A stretch of DNA of 64,000 bases, taken from contig NZ_CANMSS010000010.1 in NCBI RefSeq assembly GCF_947500695.1, positions 62,001-126,000 on the forward strand, given 5' to 3'. This document shows positions 23,172 through 33,008 of the stretch, piece by piece. Made by a program: the position numbers and the translations under genes. Under the pieces are notes generated by a model, which was not told the origin of the DNA, searched no databases, and worked only from the letters and a program-made list of their open reading frames with translations. This DNA is from an uncultured Pseudoteredinibacter sp. (GTDB lineage Bacteria > Pseudomonadota > Gammaproteobacteria > Pseudomonadales > Cellvibrionaceae). Within the stretch, counting starts at the first letter, position 1; every line of letters begins with the position of its first letter.

Positions 23172-24836
23172 ATGACCAGCGCGATGTTTGAAGAGACCAC
23201 ACCCCTGCAACAACTCTATAAGCGTGAGAGTAACTCCCCGGATCAGCTGTATTTGCGACAGTCGGTAAATGGCGAATGGGTGGACTATAGCTGGCAAGAG
23301 TTTGGTCAACATGCCCGTAAAATTGCCAGCTATTTAAAACAGCAAGGTTATGAAGATGGTGATCGAGTCGCTATTCATGCTAAAAACTGTGCGGAATGGT
23401 TGATGGTGGATATGGGGATAATGTTGGCGGGCTTGGTCAGTGTTCCGCTGTATCCCGGTCAACCAGAAAGCTCGATGCGTTATTGCATGGAACATAGTGA
23501 AACCAAAGCGATTTTTATGGGGGCTACAGACAATCCAGGAGCTTTAGATGGCTCAATCCCAGAAGGCGTTCGTCGAATCGGTATTTGGGGTAATGGCCTA
23601 GCCGCAGATGATACTACCGCAAAAATCTTTGAAAACTGTGAGCCCTTAGCTGAAAACCCTGAGTTCGGGCTGGATAAATTATTCACCATTATGTACACCT
23701 CAGGTACCACGGGGAATCCAAAAGGTGTGATGCACACTTATGCCTCGGTAGCCTTTACCGTGCCTCGTATGATGGCTGAAGAGAAGTACGGCACAGAGGA
23801 CCGCTTCTTTTCTTACTTACCACTGTCCCATGCAGCAGAACGTATCATTGTTAGTATGGTAAGTATCTACAGTGGTGCCGTTGTTCATTTCGGTGAGGGC
23901 TTGGAAACCTTTGTGCGTGATTTAAATCGCGTTAAGCCAACCATCTTCTTTTCCGTTCCTCGTTTATGGAAAAAGTTTAAAGAAGGTGTCGATAGCAAAA
24001 TGTCACCAGCTAAGCAAAAAATTCTATTCAATATTCCTATTTTGGGCGGCATTCTTAAGCGTAAAGTAATCGCAGGATTAGGACTTGATCAAGCGCGTAA
24101 GTGCATCACGGGCTCTGCGCCAACACCGGTTGATTTGCAAGAGTGGTATGTAAATCTTGGTTTGCCATTGATGGATGGCTACGGAATGACGGAAAACTTT
24201 ATTTACGGTTGTATTTGCCGTGATAAGCCAATTCCAGGCTCAGTGGGTAAACCTTACTCTGATAATGAAGTGAAAATTGGGGAAGGAAACGAGATCTTAT
24301 TTAAGAGTGGCGCGCTAATGGCTGGCTATTATTTAGAGCCAGAAAAAACCGCTGAGGTATTGCGCGATGGTTATTACCACACAGGTGATACTGGCTACCT
24401 AGACGACAACGGAAATCTTTATGTGACAGGCCGTTTAAGCGAAGTTTTCAAAACTTCGAAAGGTAAGTTTGTTAAACCAACTACCTTAGAAACGCGCTTT
24501 GGCAATACCAAAGTTTTTGGTCAAATGTGCATCATTGGTCACGGCATGGACCAGCCTATTTTATTGGCTGGTTTGGCTGAAGGTGTTGATGGCTCTGATA
24601 GGACTGCATTGGAAGCAACAATTGCCGAAGAACTAGCAGCAATTAATGCTGAACTTCCGCCACATGAATGCATTAATAATGTATTTATCGTAGCTGAAGA
24701 ATGGACTATCGAAAACGAGCTGTTAACGCCAACTATGAAGATGAAGCGAAATGATATTGATGCTGAGTATCGTAAGTGGGTTGAAGCGACGTTGGCCGCG
24801 ACTGACACTAAACAGGTTAGCTGGCAAGAGGGCTAG
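23172..24836 (+). CDS. AMP-binding acyl-CoA synthetase
   Basis: Activates a carboxylic acid to its CoA thioester via an acyl-adenylate. The P-loop-like motif IMYTSGTTGNPKGVMHTY, the YGMTE motif (MDGYGMTENFIYG) and the hinge segment YYHTGDTGYLDDNGNLYVTGR are intact. The usual hinge reading GRxKE is GRLSEVFKTSKGKFVKP, as in long-chain FadD/bubblegum-type synthetases, with a Lys present. At 554 residues it is within the family range. Start ATG 23172 follows AAAAAGG. It is divergent from the AraC gene, and it likely feeds the operon at 15.7-21.7 kb. Confidence 0.92.
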   Translation: MTSAMFEETTPLQQLYKRESNSPDQLYLRQSVNGEWVDYSWQEFGQHARKIASYLKQQGYEDGDRVAIHAKNCAEWLMVDMGIMLAGLVSVPLYPGQPESSMRYCMEHSETKAIFMGATDNPGALDGSIPEGVRRIGIWGNGLAADDTTAKIFENCEPLAENPEFGLDKLFTIMYTSGTTGNPKGVMHTYASVAFTVPRMMAEEKYGTEDRFFSYLPLSHAAERIIVSMVSIYSGAVVHFGEGLETFVRDLNRVKPTIFFSVPRLWKKFKEGVDSKMSPAKQKILFNIPILGGILKRKVIAGLGLDQARKCITGSAPTPVDLQEWYVNLGLPLMDGYGMTENFIYGCICRDKPIPGSVGKPYSDNEVKIGEGNEILFKSGALMAGYYLEPEKTAEVLRDGYYHTGDTGYLDDNGNLYVTGRLSEVFKTSKGKFVKPTTLETRFGNTKVFGQMCIIGHGMDQPILLAGLAEGVDGSDRTALEATIAEELAAINAELPPHECINNVFIVAEEWTIENELLTPTMKMKRNDIDAEYRKWVEATLAATDTKQVSWQEG

Positions 24837-24850
24837 TCTCATTGCCGGGT

Positions 24851-24884
24851 TTAACGAGTCGGGTTGTTCTGGCTGGCTCGTTAA
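24851..24884 (+). terminator. Possible terminator after the acyl-CoA synthetase
   Basis: TTAACGAG / CTCGTTAA 8-bp stem with an 18-nt loop and TTTCCTTT behind it, 14 bp after the stop. The long loop makes it a weak candidate. Confidence 0.5.
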
Positions 24885-25058
24885 TTTCCTTTAGTGTTGA
24901 ACTGTTTCACAATCTTGCCTACTTATCATTACTATAGCTAATGCCCCCCTTATATTGACAGTGCATTTTTAAGGCTTATCCCTTATTCTTACCGGTTATT
25001 GTAAAGGAAGTGTCCAATCCGGGATACTTCGACCACTTTGTGATAGGGATGTTTCTCG

Positions 25059-28000
25059 GTGAGTTGTCGTTTTTTTGCACTTTCAAATCTGCTGCTATTG
25101 CTTTCTCTTCCTATAACTCTCCAAGCCCAGAGTTTTGTGTTTGGCCCCGCGAACGTTGTGTCGGGCTGCGACGGTGGATGTCCTGGGGGGAGGGAAATTA
25201 CCCTCCCCAGTGAAAACAACGGGGTGGTGGTCAATGCTATCGCTGATTCGGCATTCGAGGCTTATGAGCTAGATTCTGTTGTTATCCCAGATAGTATTCA
25301 ATTTATAGGGGCGCGCGCGTTTCTAGATTGCGGTTTAACTACGTTGCAAATAGGGCAAGGTGTTACAGAAATCGGTGAGAAGGCATTTAGCAGTAATAGG
25401 CTAACTGACATCGACATCCCCAATAGCGCCACTGTAATAAAGAGCGAGGCTTTTTCTCGAAATAAACTAACAGCTGTGGTGGTCCCACCTGGAACTCGAG
25501 TTATTTATACTCGTGTGTATGAATATAATCAGCTAGAGGCAGTGAGCATACCGCCGGGTGTGGTAGAAATTCAGGATCTATCTTTTTATTACAATAAATT
25601 AACGTCGGTTTTGCTGCCAAGTAGCCTTGAAAAAATAGGGCCTTGGGCATTTAGATATAATCAGATCGCTTCTCTGCAAATTCCATCAAAAGCTATCAAT
25701 ATTGGCCGCGCTGCTTTTGAGGGTAATCGTCTAGAGTCGGTCAATATTCCAGAGGGAATAAGTAAAATTGAATCATCGGTTTTTGCTTTTAATAAGCTAT
25801 CATCGATAAATCTCCCGGATAGTATTACTGAAATAGGAGTTGAGGCATTTAGGAATAATGCTTTGGTATCCATTGATATTCCTGACAGTGTTGTCACTAT
25901 TGGAAGCTATGCTTTTGCCAATAACGAGCTTACTTTAATCCGGATTCCTAAAAATCTTACTGATATAGCGCATGGTGTTTTCAGTAATAATCAAATATCC
26001 GCCATTGATTTTCAAGGGGTGGTAAAATCTATAGGGATTGCAGCTTTTAGCTATAACTCTCTGGATACAATTTCCATTCCAAGTCACATAGAACACATTG
26101 GAAACTCCGCATTTTATAAAAATCAGCTGGTTTCGCTTAGTTTGGCTGATGGGCTGAAGGATATTGGAAGTGATGCCTTTGAGGGGAATAAAATAGAATC
26201 ACTAGTTATTCCTTCGACGGTTAGATCAATCGGGAGTAGTGCATTCTCGGATAACATGATAACCACAATTACTATCCCTGAAGGAGTTGAAACGATAGGG
26301 CGTTCTGCCTTCTATAATAATCTGCTTTCCACATTGGATATTCCAGAAGGGCTGTCCTCATTGGGGGTTGCTGCTTTCGGGAAAAATAAACTGGAATCCA
26401 TTGTGTTTCCTGCGGATATGGATCAGATACCTGATGAGCTGTTTATTAAAAATAGCTTTGCTTCACTAGTGATTCCAAAAACAATTGAAAGAATTGGAGC
26501 AAGGGCATTCCATTTTAATGTGTTGCAGGAATTGACGCTGAGTGAAGGGTTGAAAAGTATTGACAGGTATGCGTTTGCTGGAAATCAACTAACATCTGTG
26601 GTTATTCCCAATACCGTAGACTCAATTGGCTCGTCTGCATTCCTTGGGAATTTGATATCCTCGCTAACATTGCCAGAAAATATTAGTTATATTTCGGCTT
26701 TCTCTTTTAAAGATAACAAGTTGTCTGAGCTGATGATCCCAGCAAGGGTTAACTTTATTGGTTGGCAGGCATTCTCTGAGAATCAGATCCGGTCATTGGT
26801 TGTTCCAGCCTCAGTGGCTGAAGTGGATTTTCAAGCGTTTGCTTTTAATCAAATAGAAAGCATACTTTTTGAAGGTGACCGGCCCGAACTTGAAGTAACT
26901 GCATTTAATGAAAACTCTCCATTACAAAAAGTACTGTTCAAACCTGGACGAACTGGTTGGCCTGGTGCAAAAATTTCTGGCGTGATGCCTACGCCACTGG
27001 GTGGGAGTAAGCCGCCTTCTGCTCCGGACCCAGCTCCTGATAAGATAGATTTTAAGATCTCTACCCACAGTGACTCGATGTTCGATAATATGCCATTGAA
27101 GCTCGCGGTTCACGATGTAAATATATACGCTGCTGGCAATGTAGAAAAGGCTGACATTCAACATGTGGCGCATGTATTAGCTCAGCTCCTAGATAGTGAT
27201 GGTGACGGTGAAGCTGACGAGCCCAGTGTGCGTAGATCTATGAAGCAAACTAACTCAACTTTGGTTATTTGGGATAATCAGCAAAACTGGGAGCATCTGG
27301 TAGCTTTGATTCCTGATAACATGCAGTTAAGTGGCTTGGAAGCCACAAAAATCAATCGCGAATGGGAGCCAGGTTTGGGGAGGAGGTTCGATGGTGCCTT
27401 AGAGTTCGCGCTTAAACATGTCGCAGCTGCTTATGCGAGTACTTACCCTAATGTATTTGGCGCGGCACCGGGAAGCAGGCTTGCTAATGCCATGGATACA
27501 GCTAGGGGGGGCTATTTTGAGGTAGTGCCTGCAAGCTACCCTGATGGCGCCTGGTTTGTCTCAAGGGATAACGACTGTAATTATAGATGTATGGTACTGG
27601 ATTATTTCTACTGGGTTTTGAGCACAAAGCTAGGAGCACATATTGCTCGAGAGGCTGAAATCAATGGAAAGTGGAAATTAAATACGAATGGGAAGCTGCA
27701 ATCAGTTGATACAGAAATCAATAAGCTGATAACCGAAGAGGCATTTAATCTGCCTCAGGTTTTACCCGATGGAAATTATCAAATTGACGAGTCGGATAAT
27801 CCAAGAGTTGATCTTGGGCGGTTGTCTGGGACTTGGTATGACCCTAGTGAAACTGGTCACGGGATTATGCTCCAGGTATTTGATAGCGCCTCGTCCTCAG
27901 CTGGGGTTACAATGACTTGGTTTACCTTTGATGAGAGTGGTAACCAGCAGTGGTTTTATGGAGATAGTCAACAGCTAGTGGCAAGTCGAAACAATAGTGG

Positions 28001-28631
28001 CAGCTGCTATGGGGGCGCCGGCAACTATTTTGCTACCTTTCCTACTCTGAGTCGCAAGGGTGGTGAATTCGTGAATAGTTACGATCCGACGGAGATCCAG
28101 ACTAGCCCCTGGGGAACTCTAAGTGTGTGCTACGATACATCTAAAGACGAAGTGACTTTAAAATATCTAAGATCAAATAATGAAGCTAAATATTCAATGC
28201 TTCGCCTTACTCAAACCTCGAAGGCTCGTGGTACAAGGAATGATACTTTAGCCGGGCTTACCGGTACTTGGTATAACCCTTCAAAAAGTGGTCAGGGTCT
28301 GTACCTGGAAATGATTGAGCGGACAGAGGGGAAGGTGGGGGTTAACCTTGCCTGGTATGGTTTCAAACACCAAAAGCCAATGTACTTCTTGGGCTCTATT
28401 GAAGAAGTGCCTGAATCAGGCGGCTCAATGACTATACCTATTTATGAAACTTCGGGTGCTAACTTTGGAGAAGAGTTTAGCTCGGCAGATGTGCGTCGAG
28501 ATAGTTGGGGTGAGTTACACGTCGAGCGTGTTAACTGTAATAAGATCAAATTACGTTTTGAAGGCGTCGACGAAGATGTTGAAGAAAGCTTGAGTAGATT
28601 GTCTGCAGTATCTGGTAGAGCTTGCCATTAA
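25059..28631 (+). CDS. Secreted BspA-like leucine-rich-repeat protein with tandem C-terminal W-Y domains
   Basis: A 1190-residue exported protein of unknown role. The signal peptide is residues 1-24 (LLLLLSLPITLQAQS). Residues about 57-625 contain roughly 26 repeats of 23 residues with consensus xxIGxxAFxxNxLxxxxIPxxV, the LRR_5/BspA type. A Pro-rich spacer follows, then an unrecognised domain (about 650-920) holding DSDGDGEADEP, which looks like a calcium loop. The last 260 residues hold two copies of a W-Y domain beginning SGTWYDPSETGHG and TGTWYNPSKSGQG. The start is GTG 25059; an in-frame stop lies five codons upstream. It is flanked by terminators, so it is a single-gene unit. Surface adhesion or ligand binding is the likely role by analogy only. 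Confidence 0.85.
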   Translation: MSCRFFALSNLLLLLSLPITLQAQSFVFGPANVVSGCDGGCPGGREITLPSENNGVVVNAIADSAFEAYELDSVVIPDSIQFIGARAFLDCGLTTLQIGQGVTEIGEKAFSSNRLTDIDIPNSATVIKSEAFSRNKLTAVVVPPGTRVIYTRVYEYNQLEAVSIPPGVVEIQDLSFYYNKLTSVLLPSSLEKIGPWAFRYNQIASLQIPSKAINIGRAAFEGNRLESVNIPEGISKIESSVFAFNKLSSINLPDSITEIGVEAFRNNALVSIDIPDSVVTIGSYAFANNELTLIRIPKNLTDIAHGVFSNNQISAIDFQGVVKSIGIAAFSYNSLDTISIPSHIEHIGNSAFYKNQLVSLSLADGLKDIGSDAFEGNKIESLVIPSTVRSIGSSAFSDNMITTITIPEGVETIGRSAFYNNLLSTLDIPEGLSSLGVAAFGKNKLESIVFPADMDQIPDELFIKNSFASLVIPKTIERIGARAFHFNVLQELTLSEGLKSIDRYAFAGNQLTSVVIPNTVDSIGSSAFLGNLISSLTLPENISYISAFSFKDNKLSELMIPARVNFIGWQAFSENQIRSLVVPASVAEVDFQAFAFNQIESILFEGDRPELEVTAFNENSPLQKVLFKPGRTGWPGAKISGVMPTPLGGSKPPSAPDPAPDKIDFKISTHSDSMFDNMPLKLAVHDVNIYAAGNVEKADIQHVAHVLAQLLDSDGDGEADEPSVRRSMKQTNSTLVIWDNQQNWEHLVALIPDNMQLSGLEATKINREWEPGLGRRFDGALEFALKHVAAAYASTYPNVFGAAPGSRLANAMDTARGGYFEVVPASYPDGAWFVSRDNDCNYRCMVLDYFYWVLSTKLGAHIAREAEINGKWKLNTNGKLQSVDTEINKLITEEAFNLPQVLPDGNYQIDESDNPRVDLGRLSGTWYDPSETGHGIMLQVFDSASSSAGVTMTWFTFDESGNQQWFYGDSQQLVASRNNSGSCYGGAGNYFATFPTLSRKGGEFVNSYDPTEIQTSPWGTLSVCYDTSKDEVTLKYLRSNNEAKYSMLRLTQTSKARGTRNDTLAGLTGTWYNPSKSGQGLYLEMIERTEGKVGVNLAWYGFKHQKPMYFLGSIEEVPESGGSMTIPIYETSGANFGEEFSSADVRRDSWGELHVERVNCNKIKLRFEGVDEDVEESLSRLSAVSGRACH

Positions 28632-28650
28632 TGGTATGTGAATAGAAGTT

Positions 28651-28680
28651 AAAAGACCGAGATTGACAGCTCGGTCTTTT
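28651..28680. terminator. Bidirectional terminator between the LRR gene and rpiA
   Basis: 11-bp stem AAAAGACCGAG / CTCGGTCTTTT with an 8-nt loop. A and T tracts on the two sides serve both convergent genes. Confidence 0.9.
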
Positions 28681-28691
28681 GTGTCTCGGAA

Positions 28692-29366
28692 TTATGGCTT
28701 GCGAATTTCCTGCACGCCATCTTCTCCGCCTAGTAGCAACACATCCGCCGAACGTTCAGCAAATAAGCCATTGGTCACAACGCCTACAATGCCATTAATC
28801 GCACGTTCTAACTCGGCAGGTTTTTCAATCTGCATATTGTGAACATCGAGAATTACATTGCCATTATCGGTAAGCACGCCTTGGCGGTAAACCGGATCCC
28901 CGCCAAGCTTAACTAGCTCTCTTGCGACATGAGAGCGAGCCATGGGAATGACCTCAACGGGAAGAGGGAACTGCCCTAAACAGTCGACCCATTTGCTATT
29001 GTCGGCGATGCAGACAAACTCATCGGCAACAGCGGCAACAATCTTTTCGCGAGTCAATGCCGCACCGCCACCTTTAATAAGGGCCAGCTCCGGGTTGCTT
29101 TCATCAGCTCCATCGACATAAACAGCCATTTCACTGACTTCATTGAGGTCGAATACGGTGATGCCGTGGCCTTGTAATCGCTCAGCGGTAGCTTCAGAGC
29201 TGGCTACCGCACCTTGGAAATCACCTTTAATCTCAGCTAAATAGTCTATAAAGAAGTTAGCGGTAGAGCCTGTGCCAACACCTACAATCGAGTGGGCATC
29301 AAGTTTTGGCCGTATATAGTCAACGGCAGCTTTGGCAACCGCCTGCTTTAGCTGGTCTTGGTTCAT
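28692..29366 (-). CDS. rpiA: Ribose-5-phosphate isomerase A
   Basis: Interconverts ribose 5-phosphate and ribulose 5-phosphate in the pentose phosphate pathway. Conserved segments: [40 protein letters not shown] with the catalytic Asp/Lys region, and [11 protein letters not shown]. With the start at Met 29366 ([10 protein letters not shown]) it has 224 residues and matches the E. coli N-terminus. The frame is open upstream to 29405 but those 13 residues are not family-like. It is divergent from the M20 hydrolase gene. Confidence 0.96.
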   Translation of the reverse strand: MNQDQLKQAVAKAAVDYIRPKLDAHSIVGVGTGSTANFFIDYLAEIKGDFQGAVASSEATAERLQGHGITVFDLNEVSEMAVYVDGADESNPELALIKGGGAALTREKIVAAVADEFVCIADNSKWVDCLGQFPLPVEVIPMARSHVARELVKLGGDPVYRQGVLTDNGNVILDVHNMQIEKPAELERAINGIVGVVTNGLFAERSADVLLLGGEDGVQEIRKP

Positions 29367-29521
29367 GGAGATCTCATCAAGGTCGGGTATTGGAAAGCTC
29401 GCCATTATACTCCCAGCTCAATTTACTGTGAACAGCTCTGGCAAGGCATCTTGGCCGTTCGGCAGGCCGTATTTGTGATAATCTAGCTTCGATTTTTGAA
29501 TAACAATTAAGGAATTTAGCA

Positions 29522-30829
29522 ATGAGACGTAGCGATTGGATAAAGAAGCTGGCCCTGCCGGCCATGTTGTCCTCAGTAGCTTTGGCTGCTGTCTTGCCTG
29601 CCCATGCAGGTCTGGATTTGGCAACCATTGATGCCGAAGCAAAAGCCTTGGAGGCTAAGGTGATCAAGTGGCGCCGTCACCTTCACGAACATCCAGAGTT
29701 ATCCAATCAAGAGCACAAAACCGCAGCTTATATTGCCAAGCACCTTAAGGCCCTTGGCTTTGATGAGGTGCAAGAGGGGGTTGCTAAAACTGGTGTGGTA
29801 GGGGTTTTGGTTGGTGGTAAGCCCGGCCCAGTCGTTGCTCTGCGTTCGGATATGGATGCTTTGCCTGTTACCGAGGAAACGGGTCTACCCTTTGCCTCAA
29901 AAGCAAAAGGCATGTTTAAAGATAAAGAAGTGGGTGTGATGCACGCCTGTGGCCACGATGGTCATATGTCGATTTTGATGGGGGTGGCTGAGTTATTGGC
30001 TAAGCACCGTGAAGATCTGCCGGGTACGGTGAAATTTATTTTCCAACCAGCTGAAGAAGGCATGGAGGGCATTGAAACCTGGGGTGCTAAACAAATGGTG
30101 GAAGAAGGAGTCCTCAAAGGTAAACATGCACCAGAAGTTATTTTTGGTTTGCACATATTTCCCTTTCCAGCCGGCAGCTTAGCGTATCGAGCTGAGGGTT
30201 TTATGGCAGCACAAGATCGTTTTGAGCTTACTATTCAAGGCAAGCAGACCCATGGCTCGGCACCTTGGTCGGGGGTGGATCCGATTACTACGGCAGGCCA
30301 AGTGGTAACCGCGATTCAATTGATTCCCGCGCGCCAGCTTCCAATTACAGAAGCACCTGCTGTCGTTTCAGTAGGGTCTATTCATGGTGGTGTTCGCAAT
30401 AATATTATTCCTGATAAAGTTGATATGGAAGGCACTATTCGAACTTATGATGTAAAAATGCGCGAAACCTTACATAAGCATTTACACCGTACGGTAGAGA
30501 ATATTTCGGCGGCTTCAGGCGCGACAGCGGACTTAGAAATCGTCCCGGGTTACCCTGTTACCTTTAATGATCCTGAGTTAACTCGACAGATGCTGCCCAC
30601 TTTGGAAAAAGTATCTCCTGGTAAAGTAATGGAAATTAAACCGATTACTGCAGCAGAAGACTTCTCTTATTTTCAGCAGCAAATCCCGGGCTTATTTATT
30701 GGCTTGGGTGCGGGTAAGCCAGGTGCAGCTTATAACCACTCTCCGAAATTTGATTTAGATGAGGCGGCTTTGAAGACCGGTGTGAAGGCTTTAAGTGCCT
30801 TGACTTTGGACTATATGAACAGCAAATAA
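29522..30829 (+). CDS. Exported M20-family amidohydrolase (amino-acid amide hydrolase type)
   Basis: Zinc- or manganese-dependent hydrolase of the hippurate/IAA-amino-acid hydrolase group, cleaving N-acyl amino acids. Residues 1-29 are a signal peptide with ALAAVLPAHA before the cleavage site, so it is periplasmic. Metal-ligand motifs are visible: HACGHDGH, PAEEGMEG, LHIFPFP and the late NHSPKFD. A dimerisation-type lid domain lies between about residues 205 and 320. Start ATG 29522 follows AAGGAA. The substrate cannot be told from the sequence; homologues with a signal peptide are common in marine gammaproteobacteria. Confidence 0.92.
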   Translation: MRRSDWIKKLALPAMLSSVALAAVLPAHAGLDLATIDAEAKALEAKVIKWRRHLHEHPELSNQEHKTAAYIAKHLKALGFDEVQEGVAKTGVVGVLVGGKPGPVVALRSDMDALPVTEETGLPFASKAKGMFKDKEVGVMHACGHDGHMSILMGVAELLAKHREDLPGTVKFIFQPAEEGMEGIETWGAKQMVEEGVLKGKHAPEVIFGLHIFPFPAGSLAYRAEGFMAAQDRFELTIQGKQTHGSAPWSGVDPITTAGQVVTAIQLIPARQLPITEAPAVVSVGSIHGGVRNNIIPDKVDMEGTIRTYDVKMRETLHKHLHRTVENISAASGATADLEIVPGYPVTFNDPELTRQMLPTLEKVSPGKVMEIKPITAAEDFSYFQQQIPGLFIGLGAGKPGAAYNHSPKFDLDEAALKTGVKALSALTLDYMNSK

Positions 30830-30842
30830 CAAAGCTTTGTGG

Positions 30843-30873
30843 CAGCATGGCGCAATTTTGATGCGCTATGCTG
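30843..30873. terminator. Terminator between the convergent M20 and GGDEF-EAL genes
   Basis: Hairpin CAGCATGGCGCA / TGCGCTATGCTG (one G-U pair) with a 7-nt loop and TGTTTTCC behind it on the plus strand. It overlaps the last codons of the minus-strand gene. Confidence 0.75.
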
Positions 30874-32965
30874 TGTTTTCCTGCCGCAATTTCTGCCTGG
30901 TTAAGTCAAACCATTCTTCGCTGTCGAGTGCATAACTATAAAGATGTCCTTGCGCCATATCACAGCCTTGTTCTCGAAGGAATTGCTCTTGTTCTTCTGA
31001 TTGGACACCTTCGCAGATCACTTCCATAGATAAGCTCTTGGCGATAGCGATAATTGTTTTTACCAGCTCGCGATTATGTTTTTTCTCGATGGCGCTGATA
31101 AAAGACTTGTCGATTTTAATAATGTCGATAGGCAGCTTGGCGAGATAGCTTAGCGATGAAAAACCAGTGCCAAAATCATCGAGTGCAATTTTGATCCCTT
31201 TTTGTCTGCACCACTGCAAATTAGCTACCGCTTGGGGTTCATTGTTGATAAGTACATGCTCCGTAAGCTCAATGCCAACCGTGCGGCAGGGGATGCCGTG
31301 TTTATCCAGCATGCGCTGCACTGTGTGCTGAAAGTCTTTGTGATTTATTGTGGCGGCAGAAAGGTTTGCGAAGGTTCTAGGAGGTCTTATCCCGCGTATT
31401 ATATGATTTTTGATGTTTTTAAACATTTGGCTGGTCACCCAAAAGTCCAGCATCAACATACTTTGTTGTTGCTCGAGGATTGGGATAAATTCCGCAGGGG
31501 ATATCTCGCCAAGCTGCTTGTGCTGCCATCTTAATAGTGATTCGCTGCCACAGACCTCGGAAGAACCCAGGCGAAATTGTGGCTGAAAAATAAGCTTTAG
31601 CTCACCGGCCTGTAAAGCCCTTTTTAAATCCTGAGCGATAAAGTGTACGCGGTGGGTGTTGCGATTGAGTTCCGGGTCAAAATAGAAAAACCCATTGCCA
31701 CCGTTTGCCTTTGCTTGTGCCAAAGCCGCATCGCCATGCTTTAGAAGTGTACCTGCATCCTCTCCGTCATGGGGTGAAATGGCAATGCCGATACTGGCGG
31801 TGACTTTTTCTGGACCTTCAAGCAAATGCAAGTCTTCCGAGAGAGTGCTTAAGAGCCGATTGGCGATATTTGAGATTTGCTGGCTACCTTCAGGTAGATT
31901 GAAAGCAAGAACATAGACGTCGCCGCCGAAACGAGCTTTTAAATCTTGCACGCTTACTGATGACAGAATTCGGTCGGCGATGCGCTTTAGTATTTGATCA
32001 CCAATATCATGCCCATATTGACTATTTACCAGCTTGAACTTGTCGATGCCGATAAACATGACAGCTGTTGATAAATCCAATTGCTGGCTGATCTTCATGC
32101 TTTGCTGCAGTAATGAGTGCATTAGCTGTCGGTTCGGCAGCTTAGTTAACTGATCATAGTATTCCAGCTCGTGCAATTGCTGTTGTTGTTGCTTGGCCCC
32201 CTCCATGCTGTGGTCAATACAATAGAGTTCGATCTCGTTCTGTGGCGATTGAATAACGATTTGGGTGGTTTGAATCTGCAGCTTTTGACCTTGGCGATTA
32301 ACCCTTATGCACTTTCTATTAGGGGCAACGCCGGTTTTTGATAGCCATTTTTGTAAAACGGATGGAAAACCTGCTCTTTGGTTTTGGGGGATTAGCAGCT
32401 CCCCCATGGTTTTACCGCGAGCTTGGGCTAGGCTGTAACCGTATAAGTCTCTACATGCTTCATTCCAATAAATTACTCGCCCTTCTTTGTCATAGCCTTG
32501 TACGGCAAGGTGCGGCAGTTGCATGAGCAGCTTTAGTATTCCTTGTTCGTCATTGGCAAGAGGTGGTAATTGAGACTGAGGCTCTGGGGTGCTAACAAAA
32601 ATACCGGCGGTCATAGAGAGCTGTTCTTGAATAAGGTAGCTAAATACATCGCTACCTTGGCACTTTTGCAGGCCGCTTTGATTCGGATTTTTGAGTAGGT
32701 GCCTGAGGCAAGGCGGGGTGTCGGCAGAAAAGATAGAGGCACTTTGCTCAAGCTTTAACAGTCGCTTGGCTGTTTCGTTGACAAATAGGCACCCAGGGCT
32801 GGCCTGGTAAACCCAAATGCCAACCGGTCCGTCAATAATTATGTCGAATGCACCCTGTGACAGGCCTGGGAATATGGAGTCAAAGAATTCTTCATTCTCA
32901 GGCAGTGTCAGCGTCCGGCTGTTCAATGCTTGAACCCTTTTTAGGAGTGGATATCCTTCAAGCAC
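30866..32965 (-). CDS. PAS-GGDEF-EAL protein, probable c-di-GMP phosphodiesterase
   Basis: 699 residues in one chain: an N-terminal PAS-like part, a clearer PAS domain near 145-255, a GGDEF domain (about 265-430) and an EAL domain (about 440-690). The GGDEF motif reads GGDVY at 347-351, so the conserved Glu is lost and cyclase activity is unlikely. The EAL domain keeps its main metal and catalytic residues: Glu475 in ESLLRW, Asn534, Glu566/Glu569 in ELTE, Asp596-Asp597 in DDFGTG, Lys617/Lys620 and Glu652 in CEGV. It has no membrane segment. Start GTG 32965. The GGDEF domain may act as a GTP sensor, as shown for similar composites; here this is inference. Confidence 0.9.
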   Translation of the reverse strand: MLEGYPLLKRVQALNSRTLTLPENEEFFDSIFPGLSQGAFDIIIDGPVGIWVYQASPGCLFVNETAKRLLKLEQSASIFSADTPPCLRHLLKNPNQSGLQKCQGSDVFSYLIQEQLSMTAGIFVSTPEPQSQLPPLANDEQGILKLLMQLPHLAVQGYDKEGRVIYWNEACRDLYGYSLAQARGKTMGELLIPQNQRAGFPSVLQKWLSKTGVAPNRKCIRVNRQGQKLQIQTTQIVIQSPQNEIELYCIDHSMEGAKQQQQQLHELEYYDQLTKLPNRQLMHSLLQQSMKISQQLDLSTAVMFIGIDKFKLVNSQYGHDIGDQILKRIADRILSSVSVQDLKARFGGDVYVLAFNLPEGSQQISNIANRLLSTLSEDLHLLEGPEKVTASIGIAISPHDGEDAGTLLKHGDAALAQAKANGGNGFFYFDPELNRNTHRVHFIAQDLKRALQAGELKLIFQPQFRLGSSEVCGSESLLRWQHKQLGEISPAEFIPILEQQQSMLMLDFWVTSQMFKNIKNHIIRGIRPPRTFANLSAATINHKDFQHTVQRMLDKHGIPCRTVGIELTEHVLINNEPQAVANLQWCRQKGIKIALDDFGTGFSSLSYLAKLPIDIIKIDKSFISAIEKKHNRELVKTIIAIAKSLSMEVICEGVQSEEQEQFLREQGCDMAQGHLYSYALDSEEWFDLTRQKLRQENTA

Positions 32966-33008
32966 TACGCTCTAGGCCAATAAACCTTAATTCCTAGCCC
33001 AGATGCTG

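Noticed and set aside
25230-26940. Regular 69-bp periodicity that might suggest a CRISPR-like or satellite array
   Set aside because: It is protein-level repetition: one unbroken frame with 23-residue LRR units whose DNA has diverged. Spacers and conserved direct repeats are lacking.
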